From Myxocyprinus asiaticus (taxonomy: Eukaryota; Chordata; Actinopteri; Cypriniformes; Catostomidae), in assembly GCF_019703515.2 (NCBI RefSeq), contig NC_059362.1, positions 25,356,826 through 25,420,825 on the forward strand: DNA of 64,000 bases. The letters are read 5' to 3'. Shown piece after piece: positions 25,395-36,360 of this stretch. The position numbers and the translations under genes are program-made. The notes beneath the pieces were generated by a model. It was not told where the DNA came from and made no database searches. It worked only from the letters and a program-made list of their open reading frames with translations. The stretch's first letter is position 1; each line of letters begins with the position of its first letter.

Positions 25395-26060
25395 ATGGTG
25401 CGTTCCATTTACCTCGGAAGTCGGATGTCGGAGCTGGGAATGACGTCACACCCGAGTTGACCGCGTTCCAGTACACAAGTTGGAAAACCAAGATGGACGG
25501 GTCCAGGCAAACCTTTGCTTGCTCTTTCAGAATACAAACGGGGTGGTGGAAGTAGCCATCGTTAGCAATTCCAGTCGATAAAAACACATAAAAAAGCGGT
25601 ATTTTGCACAGATAATGCTGAAATATCATGTCCACAGATAGAGGTTGGATAATACTGTGTGCACCACTGAGTTTATTGAGACACAAACAAACAGAAGTGC
25701 TAATAAACAATATATTACTACTGTTTCACTTACTGTTGATGCGCTGAGCAGCCATTTTGGATTCTGAAGTCAGGGTTGTTGCGGTTACTCCGGCTTTCCG
25801 AGTCGGAACTCCGACTCTGCGTGGATCGCAGAGAATAGCATGAGCCTCCCGTGCTGTGAGTCTCCGCGGTGTCATGCACAGCGAGCCACGTGATAAGATG
25901 CGCAGATTGACTGTCTCAGAAGCGGAGGCAACTGAGACTTGTCCTCCGCCACCCGGATTGAGGTAAGTAACCGCGCCACCACGAGGACCTACTAAGTAGT
26001 GGGAATTGGGCATTCCAAATTGGGGCGAAAAGGGGAGAAATTAAAATAAATAAATAAATT
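25395..26060. repeat. composite of foldback and SINE-like cyprinid repeats
   Basis: TGCGTTCCATTTACCTCGGA at 25400-25419 and inverted relatives of GGAAGTCGGA.. near 25795-25815 suggest a foldback element. A GC-rich SINE-like block follows (TCTCCGCGGTGTCATGCACA, CGGAGGCAACTGAGACTTGT, GGGCATTCCAAATTGGGG) and ends in a TAAA-rich tail at 26040-26058. ORFs across it (25324-25710, 25726-26013 minus) are read through these repeats and are not genes. Confidence 0.55.
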
Positions 26061-26609
26061 TAATCAAAACTAAATTTTTATCATTCCTTTTCACTCTAAT
26101 TGTGTTGCTCAATTGATCTTCAATAAATAGGAGTACATTTTTTCACACTTTGGGACCAGAAGAGGTAACACTAGTGGTGCAGAAATTGCATCTTCACCTT
26201 TAAGAAGTATGTTTAGCATTAAAATCCAGACCTATGGTATATGTAAGTTAACATAACCCAGAGGTCTTTGTTTTACATTCGCTCATCATCTTAAAGGGCT
26301 ATTATTGTATTTTTTTCCCCCCATACAATGACAGTAAATGGTGGCTGAGAAAATTATGACACAATTTTCATTACTGGGTAAATTATGTCTGTAATTGAAG
26401 CTCACCTGCCATACAGTTGTTATCCTTAACTATCAGTCATCACCTTGTTATACAGAGAACAAGACAGTAGAAGTTAAAAGCCAACTTGGCTTTATTAAAT
26501 CGGAAAAACATGTAACCATCAACAAAACAAATCGGTTAAACCACAACCAAGCACAGCAAAAGCAAGGCAATGCCAAAACTGCACTTTTATTTTGATATGT
26601 GACAGCTCT

Positions 26610-26723
26610 GGAATGTAGGATGGCAGAGTGTGCAGGTCTAACGGAGGGGGAGAGGGGAGTGGAGGGGGGCGGGCAGGAAACTAGGAAAGAATGCTAGGAA
26701 TGCCCATGTTTATCCAGCATTCC
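26610..26723 (+). promoter_or_regulatory. three TEAD (MCAT) motifs upstream of ccn2
   Basis: GGAATG occurs at 26610-26615 and 26697-26702, and its complement CATTCC at 26718-26723. The last two lie 36-67 bases before the TATA box. Established knowledge: the mammalian CTGF promoter carries three such TEAD sites through which YAP/TAZ drive transcription. The clustering here is what the sequence shows; use by TEAD in this species is inference. Confidence 0.75.
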
Positions 26724-26758
26724 ATTGAGGTGGAGGCAGTCCACCGCAGCTCGCTGTG

Positions 26759-26764
26759 TATAAA
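26759..26764 (+). promoter_or_regulatory. TATA box of ccn2
   Basis: TATAAA preceded by GCTGTG, about 275 bases before the start codon. Transcription would begin near 26788, giving a 5' UTR of roughly 245 bases with no intron needed. Confidence 0.8.
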
Positions 26765-27034
26765 GGTAGCTGCGCTGCTGCCATAGAATCAGAACACTCC
26801 GAGTCCTCCTGAGAGAAGCAACAGTCACTCAGCCTAAACTCTTTACCGAAGCTAAACTCTAGCTTTCCTTCAACACTTTTAGGAGGAACTGGATTCACAG
26901 ACTACACAACGAGATCAGCTCGATCAGATTTGAAGAGAAAACTGCACTTCTGCACCAAGCAAGACGTTGGAGATTCCCAAAACCAGATACTTCTTTTTTG
27001 ATATTGTAAGAAGAACACAGACGAAGAAGTCACA

Positions 27035-29034
27035 ATGTTTTCTGGAATGAACCTGATTTATCTGATGTGCTTATCTTTCCTAAGCTGGGTAAGTTCTATT
27101 TACCACTATCATGATGATGAAGTTGCTGTGTTTTAATATATACTACTGTATGTATTTTTAGAATAAAATGGATTCTATGTCTTTTAAGTGATCAGGTTAT
27201 ATCTTTACAGCTTTACATCACAGAATGCCTTTAGCTCTCTGTTCAAAGCAGTTTTTTTTATTTTTTATTTTTATCAAACACATTTAAAAGATTTCCTTTT
27301 TCTGTTGTTATTGGGCAAATGTACAAAGTCTCAAATGAATCTGTTTGATGAACCAGAACAATTTGTCTTGTTCTCCAGGCTGTTGCTCAGGAGTGCAGTG
27401 GACAATGCCAGTGCCCTGATGTATCTCCCCAGTGCCCACCTGGTGTGAGCCTGGTGCCAGACTCCTGTGGATGCTGCAGGGTGTGTGCCAAGCAGCTGGG
27501 TGAGCTCTGCACTGAGCGGGATGTTTGTGACCCTCATAAAGGCCTTTACTGTGATTATGGATCCCCAAGCAACCATCGTATAGGAGTCTGCACAGGTGAG
27601 AAGTCTTTTACATCTCATGCACATACTGAACCACATACAAAGCTCCCACCATTTTAAATGGATAGTTCACCCAAAAATGTAAATTCTGTCATCATTTACT
27701 CATCTTCATGTTGTTTCAGACCCTTATAACTATCTTTCATCTGTGAAACACAAAAAGAGATGTCTCAACCTCCATTCACTTTCATTGCATATTTTTTCCA
27801 TACAATGAAAGTGAATGGTGACTGAGTCTGTCAGTCCCCAACATTCTGATGTCAGGTTTTCATTTTTGAGTGAACTAACCCTTTAAGCATAATAGGACAT
27901 TGGTGACAGCTCAGTGATCATAGTTGTAATCTATCTTCTGTCTCTGTTCAATAGCCAGAGAAGGTGCCACTTGTGTGTTTGGTGGGATGGTGTATCGCAG
28001 TGGAGAGTCCTTCCAGAGCAGCTGTAAATACCAGTGCACATGTCTGGATGGTGCCGTGGGTTGTGTGCCCCTCTGTGGAATGGACATCAGGTTGCCCAGC
28101 CCTGAATGCCCAATGCCCCGCCGGGTGAAGTTGCCAGGAAAGTGCTGCGAGGAGTGGGTGTGTGACTCCCCTCACCAGAACACCTTTGTGGGCTCAGTTC
28201 TGGCGGGTAAGCATTCCTGACCAGTGATTAAATGATTCACACATATACAGACACAGTAATGGTCTCCATTACAGTAAGAGTGGCTGAAACGAATACCAGT
28301 GCAGTTATGTCATTATTTGAATTACAGCAAGAGTTTAGAGTATGATGACATAGTAGTGGATGGAATGTGTTGACTAATGTCTTGTCTGCTTGTTATAGCT
28401 TACAGAGAGGAGGAGACATATGGGCCTGATCTCTCCATGATGAGAGAGAACTGCCTGGTTCAGACCACAGAATGGAGCGCATGTTCAAAAACATGTGGCT
28501 TGGGAATCTCCACCCGTGTCACTAATGACAACCGCGACTGCCGTCTGGAGAAGCAGTCCCGTCTCTGCATGGTCCGCCCCTGTGAATCGCACTTGGAGGA
28601 GAGAATTAGGGTAAGCAGCAACCTACCAATCACAGCACAGCTCAGTTTTGATCAAGTTCAGACACAGTGATGACATCACCTGTTTACATGGAACATGATG
28701 ACTAAATTTGCTTCTGTTTTCCTTGTCATCTTTGCAGAAAGGGAAAAAGTGTATCCGCACACCCCGTGTCTCCAAGCCAATGAAGTTTGAGATTTCCGGC
28801 TGCACCACTACCAAGTCTTACAGGCCTAAGTTTTGTGGCGTGTGCACAGATGGACGCTGCTGCACACCCCACAGAACCACCACCTTGCCCATGGAGTTCA
28901 AGTGTCCCAATGGCCAAGTCATGAAGAAGCAGATGATGTTCATCAAGACCTGCGCATGCCACTACAACTGCCCCGGGGAAAATGATATCTTTGAGTCCAT
29001 GTACTACAAGAAGATGGGTGGTGACATGGCATAA
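27035..29034 (+). CDS. ccn2a: CCN2 / connective tissue growth factor, five exons
   Basis: Secreted matricellular protein that modulates TGF-beta, BMP, Wnt and integrin signalling in the extracellular matrix. Exons read from GT..AG boundaries with matching phase: 27035-27088, 27379-27595, 27955-28206, 28399-28610, 28738-29034. The product is 343 residues, the usual family length. Residues 1-21 or so form a hydrophobic signal peptide. Exon 2 is the IGFBP domain with CGCCRVC (its GCGCC-type motif). Exon 3 is the von Willebrand C domain. Exon 4 is the thrombospondin type 1 domain with WSACSKTCG. Exon 5 is the C-terminal cystine knot with [10 protein letters not shown]. One domain per exon is the classic CCN layout. 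The CT domain excludes CCN5, and resemblance throughout is to CCN2. The a-versus-b paralogue assignment is a guess from overall similarity. No damage seen. Confidence 0.96.
27655..27892. mobile_element. foldback MITE in ccn2 intron 2
   Basis: Left end GGATAGTTCACCCAAAAATG, centre CACTTTCATTGCATATTTTT followed by its inverse, right end TTTTTGAGTGAACTAACCCT. A compact second subtype of the foldback family, about 240 bp, taking up much of the 359-base intron. Confidence 0.85.
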
Positions 29035-29970
29035 GAGAAGAGAGACTGATAATGTGGAGCTGAAAAATATCCATCCAGTGACTGTCCACTTGAATCGAAC
29101 AGATATCCATCTCATATCTCAGCACAAAGTACTTTTGTTTGTCTTTCTACGGTTATCTATTTTGTCTTTTTGTTTGTTTGTTTGTGTGTATGTGTTTGTA
29201 TCTTGTACATGGACATTGATTTACAGTATATGTGTATATTAATTTTGTCATGGTGGATGTCTAAGGCTACCTTGCCTTAAAGTGCATAGAGGTAAAGGCT
29301 AGGGGGTGGGGATTGTAAAATAACCGGGCTCTGTTCGGACGCCCCCAAAAAGCAATAATGCACTATAGTCCGACTCTGTGACGCCCAATGTTGCTGATTT
29401 GCATATGATAGCAAGCCCCTCCCCTAAACTGTGGTGGGCAGATTCAGACTCTGAGATCATAAATGGGAAAAAGTTTAACGGATGGCAGCTTTGAGAGAAG
29501 GAGAAAGACACAGAGAGTAACTTATGTGCTCTTGTGTTTAGTTCATTTTTGTCAGTGTTCCTATGAACTCAGAGTTTGAGCTGAACTAAAGACATGAAGT
29601 TTGGCCAAGAACTATGAAGGTTGATATAGCACTGAGTGTTTGACTTTGACTATCTGGCTCCTCCTGTTAGGAGAGCGTCAGTACCCCTGTCAAAAAGACT
29701 GGATGAATTGTAGCTTCATTCTTTTTAATTACAGTATCTATTTTTTTGAAAGCTGTAAATATTGTACATATTTTGTACAGCTTAAGTTAATTTAAATTCA
29801 AAGCAATTGTCTTTCTTATTTTCTTGCTTCACTATGTTTAATGATAGCTTAATGTGCTGACTTGACTGTTCTTATTACAGTTTGTCCATTATTTTATTGA
29901 GAAGTGTGACCAAAACGTTACATGTTTTCACTTTTGTAGTTTTAAATAAAATATTCTATTTTTTATATAA
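29035..29970 (+). terminator. ccn2 3' UTR and poly(A) signal
   Basis: AATAAA at 29945-29950, followed by a T-rich stretch (TTCTATTTTTTAT), ends a 3' UTR of about 930 bases. It is AT-rich with several ATTTA-type words and TGTACATATTTTGTACA-like dyads near 29762-29780. Mammalian CTGF 3' UTRs carry a structured repression element and microRNA sites; I cannot confirm an equivalent here. Confidence 0.75.
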
Positions 29971-30307
29971 ACATTGCTATTTTTTGAGTCATTTTACCTA
30001 ACCAGACATGCACACCACTATGTCATCACAAGGGCCTCTGATGTTCATACTAAAATGCCATTTTTACACCACTACTGCTGACCACACAGTTGCAATGTGT
30101 GTGATCCATCATCCTCAAGACCACACACACAGTCCTATGACAGACAATACATACACATAATGTATAAAACAGATTCTATAGGCATGCTTATTTCCAATGC
30201 TAATAAGGTGTGCACAGCTTTTTCATAACATAAACAGAAATACAACTGGTACAAGAAACATGCATTTAAACACAATTAAACACAATATTAAAGTCCAGAG
30301 ATGTGTT

Positions 30308-30332
30308 CACACACACACACACACACACACAC
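30308..30332. repeat. CA microsatellite
   Basis: About twelve CA units directly downstream of ccn2. Confidence 0.95.
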
Positions 30333-30467
30333 CTGCTAAAAAGAAGGTCACGAGCATATGTAATGTTTTGGATGTTGGTCCCTGGCATGGAATGCTAGTG
30401 TTCCTTGCAGGCTTTTTAAATAAGTTAACCAGCAAGACTTCCTTTGTCAACCAGCATCACAGGTAAG

Positions 30468-31299
30468 CAGGGTTGGAGGGTTACTTTTGGAATGTATTCC
30501 ACTACAGATTACAGAATACATGCTGTAAAATGTAATTTGTAATGTATTCCGTTAGATTACTCAAGGTCTGTAATGTATTTTAAATACTTTGGATTACTTC
30601 TTCAGCACTGGTAGATTTTTTCACTTGTTTCGACTATAAAAACTCTGCCAGTACAGTAAGACTAAATACACATGTTAAAAATGCATTCTCTGAAAAACCT
30701 AAATATCTTATGCAGTGTTGATTCTAAAACAAGATCAATCTAATTAATCTTGTTTTAAGGATTTTTAGATATTTTTACAGGAAAACAATATGAAAATTAT
30801 TATCAAGAATACAATTTTTGCCCTAATATCAAAGGTCTTACTAGAAAAAAGAAATTATGATCCAACGTGAATTTTCTTGATAAAAAAATATGATCGTGCC
30901 TGATAACATGTGCATGTAGAAATAGCATTTTAGCTTAGCGTAAAGCTGACAATTTACACAAGGTTTATTTCTATTTCTTCTGCTCCAAACTTACTTCAAA
31001 CTTACTTCTCTGTCTGCTCGTATGAATGTAACACATCATAAGAAAGTGTTTCACTGCTGTTCAAATGCACTTTGGATCGCATCATTTATATGTATAAATG
31101 TTTTCCATCTGAAAGGACTAAATTAAAAAAATGACAATAAAATGCAAAGTAATCTCTTCAGTAATCAAAATACTTTTTGAATGTAACTGTATTATAATTA
31201 CCAATGATTTAAATTGTAACTGTAGTGGAATACAGTTACTTATATTTTTTATTTTAAATACGTAATCCTGTTACATGTATTCCGTTACTCCCAACCCTG
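30468..31299. mobile_element. hAT-type non-autonomous transposon, copy 2
   Basis: Same family, same orientation and nearly the same length (832 bp) as 4297-5135. Ends CAGGGTTGGAGGGTTACTTT and GTTACTCCCAACCCTG. The flanks carry a perfect 8-bp duplication CAGGTAAG (30460-30467 and 31300-31307). No ORF. Confidence 0.9.
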
Positions 31300-31397
31300 C
31301 AGGTAAGACCACGCTGTTTGACTAACTTCAATGGCTATGTTCAATGGATATCTTTTGAGCTGGGAGTGAATACATCTTAGAGACTTTCAATGATTTA

Positions 31398-32325
31398 AAG
31401 GGATGTTTCACCCAAAAATGAAAATTCTCTCATCATTTACTCACCCTCATGCCATCCCAGAAGTTTGACTTTCTTTCTTCTGCTGAACACAAACAAAGAT
31501 TTTTAGAAGAATATTTCAGCTCTGTTGGTTCATACAATGCAAGTGAATGGTGGCCAGAACTTTGAAAATTCTCTACCCTGCCCAGTAGGTGGCAATATGC
31601 ACAAAAATGTGAAACCCCAAAAACAAAGAAGAATGTGAAAGTGAAAGTGGAGATTTAAAGTTAATACAAAAGCTTTTTGTTTAAACATTGGCACCTAACA
31701 CTTACTTAGTTTACTAATTTTAAACCTTGACTTGTACTACACATAAATAACTAATACTGGCATTATATTTATGCTGTTTAGCCAGAGGTGAACTGGCCTC
31801 CACAGTAAGCCTGGTTTCTCCAAAGGTTATTTTTTTCCATCAACCAACATCTTATTGAGTTTTGTGTTCCTCACTGGGGGTCTAAATATAATTATTTTCT
31901 ATAATTGTTGTTTTTTTTTTTGTTTGTTTTTTTTAAACCACACTATTATTACATTACAGCTTTTTCTGTATAAGCATAATTTTTTGTAAAGCCCCTTTGA
32001 AATGATGTGTTGTGAAAAGCACTAAACAAATAAAAATTACTTGACTTGATTTAGAGTAAAAAAAATTATTAAATATTGATCTGTCTCTTACTCACACTAA
32101 TCATGTCGCTTCTTAAGAAATTAATTTAACCCCTAGAGTCTTTGGATTACTTTTATGCTGACTTTATATGCTTTTTGGATTCACTTGCATTGTATGGACC
32201 TACAGAGCTAAGATGTTCTTCTAAAAATCTTAATTTATGTTCATCAGAAGAAAGAAAGTCATACACATTTGGGATGGCATGAAAGTTAATGATGAATTTT
32301 TATTTTTAGGTGAAATATTCCTATA
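31398..32325. mobile_element. foldback MITE split by a LINE/SINE 3' end
   Basis: The left arm starts AAAGGGATGTTTCACCCAAA and runs through GAACACAAACAAAGATTTTT. The right arm (32140-32325) has ACTTGCATTGTATGGACCTA and ends GGTGAAATATTCCTA. Between about 31665 and 32052 is an unrelated block ending GTAAAGCCCCTTTGAAATGA and ATTACTTGACTTGAT, the L2-type 3' tail also seen at 22066-22080. Confidence 0.7.
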
Positions 32326-32772
32326 AGGCTAGTCTTTTCAGCAGGGAGTTAATACATCTTATAGACTTCCAATGATTTAATACAAGGCTAATGATATTGT
32401 CTATCCCCTAACCCTACCCCTAAAACTAACCCTCACACAAACCAGTGCACATCAGAATTAAAACAAAAAATGTTATGGCTGATTTATGAGCCTTTTTACT
32501 AGTAAGGATCCTCTAAAATGTCAGCACTTGTCTGTTTTCATAATGTTTCACTAAATTAGTAAGACATTTATTATTATTATTATTTACAGCATAGCTAAAC
32601 CTGTACACATTACTCTCGCTCAAGGATCTAGACTGGATTCTCTGTAACAAACCAATTAAGTTATGAAGAAAGAGTGACATCTAGTGTTTCAACTATAGTA
32701 ATGAAAAAGGGAAACGTTTGGTTGAAAACAAGAGCATCATATTGATATGACAGAGGCAGAGCTCAATTAAAG

Positions 32773-33120
32773 TGATAGTTTACCCAAAAATCTAAATTCT
32801 CTCATCATTTACTCACCCTCATGCCATCTAATATGTGTATGACTTTCTTTCTTCTGCTGAACACATACAAAGATTTTTATTTCAGCTCTGTAGGTCCTTT
32901 CAATGCAAGAGAATGGTGGCCAGAAATCTGAAGCAGCATAAAAGTAATCCATAAGACTCCAGTGGTTAAATCCATATATTTAAAAGCGATATGATAAGTG
33001 TGGGTGAGAAATAGATCAATATTTAAGTTCTTTTTACTATAAATTTCCACTCACTTTCAGATGTGAAAGTGAATCTAAACAGGCGCCACATGTGCCAAAG
33101 TGAAAGTGGATATAATCCAC
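32773..33120. mobile_element. foldback MITE, partial
   Basis: Left arm AGTGATAGTTTACCCAAAAA followed by CATGCCATCT, GAACACATACAAAGATTTTT, CCATAAGACTCCAGTGGTTA and GGTGAGAAATAGATCAATAT. The right arm is missing or lost in divergent sequence after 33120. Confidence 0.75.
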
Positions 33121-33741
33121 CTTTAATTCCAATGCCCTTTGACTAGTGATACTTGATGGAATAATGTCCGACTCTAATAGTATCTGGATGATTCAAATGC
33201 TACAATCTGCAGCTAGATGGGTTCTAATTCATGGGTTAAATTAATACTATTTTTTAATTTTGTAATTGAAATGTTTTAATACTGCTGGCAAATACATTGT
33301 TTAACCTTCATGTATTCTGAATTTCTTTGAAATCATTTATCTGAAGTAGATAACGAGGTGTTACTGCAAATTTGTGACCAGGCCCATGATTTATGGAGCT
33401 TCGGGCTTATTATCTGACTTATTCACATGACTAAATTGCCATTTAGTTATGAGAAAGCATGGGGTAGCCTGTCAGCGACACCTGCCTGCTCCTGTTGACT
33501 ATATATATATATATAATTGGAGAGTACAGTTTCAGAATACCTAGAATAATAAAATGTAAAAATTAAGATCACATCTAAAATAATAATAAGTATATAACTT
33601 TTAGAATGTCAGTCTAAATTCAAGGTTTATTTTAAACTTAGTCAGATTAATAACACAGTCAGATTGAAACTGAAACCATTTGAATGAATTCAGTTATTTT
33701 ATTTCAAAAGACATACAGTAAATGCAGGAAACATATTGGAT

Positions 33742-35057
33742 TTAGTCATTAGGCCAGAGGGTGGTTCTTTCATCTTGAAAGCTCATATTGAAGGGTCTGG
33801 TACTAGAAATGTCTTCAAAAATCATCAATGGGCCTGCAAAAAGTGAAGGGGAAAAAAGTAACATACTTTTAATGTGGGACTCATTTTAATTTTAAATCAT
33901 TATAGATTTTAAGATTGTAACTGTTTGCCTTGCAAAATTCCTCAAACAAGACTTATATTAGCAATAAAAACCTACTGTTCAAAATATTCTAAACCTAGTA
34001 AATGTAAATGGACATACCATCTTCAGGCTTTTCTTTTGTTGTATTAACATAGCACACCAAATGATTTATGGAATGTCTATGTTTAGTTCGGAACATCTCA
34101 AAAGGTGGCTTCTCAGGGTCATCATCATAGTTGTACCATGCATCCCCCGAGGAGAGCCAAGCCATCATGTGTGTGGATAAAGAGTATAGCTTAAACTGCA
34201 GTTCAAATGTTCTGAAAGAAAATTGAAAGTTAAAAATGTAATTGAAAATATTGATTTTTTTTTTATTTATTTATTTATTTATTTTCATTTGTTTTGGATC
34301 TTGCAATATGTCACACCTGCCATACATATCTTTGATTTGTATTTGGGGTTCCACATTAGGATCATGTATGTACACCAGAATGATGGAGGGGTTAATGCAA
34401 TCTCTGCCCAAAACCATAACATGGCCATAAAGCTGAAATTCCCTGGTATAGACAAAAGACAGTAACATTGAAATACTGTATATAAATAAAGAGAAAAGAG
34501 GGAATAAAGACAGCAGTCAAAAGAAAAAAAAAGCTTTGATTCTTTTTACAAAACAGGACAGAATATCTTTCAATGGTTTGGCTGATAAAAATATTTCTTA
34601 ATGCAAGCTGCCTTGAAGGGGCATTTAACAGAGAGTATGGATAATTTAAGGCAAAGTTACCTTATGGTATTATTCAATAAAGCAGTAGCTTGAATATTTT
34701 CTTCAGGACAAAGCATATTGGAAAACAATGGCAGATGATCCTTTGGATTACTTCTCATATCCACCATCCTGGACAATGTGTCAATGGAAAACTTGACACC
34801 CCATTAATTCCTTCCACCAAAAGGCTTTGGCATCATCATATTTACTTGCATTCATCAAGGCCATGAGGACATAAAATGTGGGCTCAGAGCTGAAAAGGGA
34901 CCTGACCCGCTTGTATCTGAGGTAAGCAGTGTGAAGGGATGCCAGAAGGGAATCAGTGACGCATGTGTTTATGAAAGTCACTGAGCCAAATTGACCTCCA
35001 GATTTGATATAGCTGTGACTCTCATCAGTCAGAAGAGTCTTCAAGTCTGTAAGAGGT
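33742..35057 (-). pseudogene. unrecognised gene, cysteine-peptidase-like, one-base frameshift
   Basis: Four 3' exons fit in phase: 35057-34661, 34442-34317, 34211-34018, 33833-33742, ending in TAA. Exon 1 of these has FINTCVTDSLLASLHTAYLR, a candidate catalytic Cys followed by a helix. Exon 3 has STHMMAWLSSGDAWYNYDDD, a candidate His plus downstream W..YDD, the order used by USP-like papain-fold peptidases. The protein ends DERTTLWPND. The reading frame breaks at a CCCC run (34799-34802, GGGG on the coding strand). As written the frame stops seven codons later (GCQVFH), but dropping one G restores an open frame of the right phase to the next splice junction. So it is a recent pseudogene, a polymorphism or a sequencing error. 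Upstream exons are uncertain. I do not recognise the family; it recalls expanded, uncharacterised fish genes. The peptidase role is inference. Confidence 0.55.
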
Positions 35058-35504
35058 CTGTAAGGAGGGCAGGTGTACAAAATAAAAAGTACATAAATTA
35101 TTTTCTTTTGTTCAGCAAAACAAAAAAATTGGGAACAAATGGCCAGAGGACTAAATACAAAATACACGTACATAAATATTAATTCTTATGTATTTTCAGT
35201 TCAGTTGTGTAACATGAAGCGTTTTCATTGCTTTGTTGTACAGTAGATGTACATTATCACCCATGCTGCTACTGAGCTGGGAGGATGCCAAAGAACATCA
35301 CATAGTAGGGGAGACATTGTGACTTTTTTACCTTTTCCTTCATTACTCACAGACTCTGTATGCCACTACAATGGATTTGAAACAAAGCAATCAATGTGTG
35401 ATTGAAGTGCAGACTTTCAGATTTAATTCAAAGGGTTTCACAGTTGTATTGCATGGGCCGTTTAAGAATTACAGCAATTTTTCATACCCTTCTCCAAACG
35501 TTGC

Positions 35505-36112
35505 TTTTCCCATCATTCTGGTACAGAATCATGTGGATGGCCGGGTGCGTGTGCGTCATTTAGCTGGGGAAGAGATGGCAGCAGGATGCACCATGGAAAG
35601 AAGGCAGGCGGAGGAAGTGTGATGCTCTGGGCAGTGCTCTGCTGGGAAACCTTGGGTCCTGGCATTCACGTGGATGTTACTTTGACACGAACCACCTACC
35701 TAAAGATTGTTGCAGACCACGTACATCCCTTCATGGCAACGGTATTCCCTGATGGCAGTGGCATCTTTCAGCAGGATAATGCACCCTGCCACACTGAATA
35801 AAATTTCAGGAACGGTTTGATGAACATGACAAAGTGTTCAAGGTGTTGACTTGGCCTCCAAATTCCCCAGATCTCAATCCAATTGAGGATCTATGGGATG
35901 TGCTGGACCAACAAGTCCGATCCATGGAGGCCTCACCTCGCAACTTACAGGACTTAAAGGATCTGCTTCTAACGTCTTGGTGCCAGATACCACAGGACAC
36001 CTTCAGAGGTCTTGTGGAGTCCATGCCTCGAAGGGTCAGAGCTGTTTGGACAGCATGAGGGGGACCTACACGATATTAGGCAGGTGGTTTTAATGTTGTG
36101 GCTGATCGGTGT
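35505..36112 (+). pseudogene. Tc1-like transposase, 3' half, degenerate
   Basis: Encodes the C-terminal half of a Tc1-family DDE transposase in three frames: HVDGRVRVRHLAGEEM, then GGGSVMLWAVLCWETLGPGI and GIFQQDNAPCHT (second catalytic Asp), then after a stop and shift [20 protein letters not shown] (catalytic Glu), ending before AGGTGGTTTTAATGTTGTGG and the terminal sequence. The 5' half and left inverted repeat are missing. No intact protein. Confidence 0.85.
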
Positions 36113-36360
36113 ATGTGATCTAAGAAGTACTGAGGAGAATCCAATGTGCCATATGGCTAATCTAGTGTCCAGGAATAATTTCCCTTATACTGTATAAGAT
36201 GTGCTGTAACTCAATTTAAATAAATAAAAACAATGATACTTTAATCACAAATTAGTTAAGTTTAGTAAACTGTACTTAAGTAATTAAGTTCTCTTTACTT
36301 GAGGACATTTTTTTTAATGTTTCTTAGGAAAATGCATGCAAACAGATTGCCTAGAATTTA

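Noticed and set aside
25726..26013. 95-codon minus-strand ORF
   Set aside because: It is read through a common SINE-like cyprinid repeat; its length comes from local GC content.
28726..29115. 129-codon minus-strand ORF
   Set aside because: It is the antisense shadow of ccn2 exon 5.
32390..32440. Telomere-like CCCTAACCCTA words (also near 61843)
   Set aside because: Only two or three irregular repeats within a dispersed repeat, not an interstitial telomere array.
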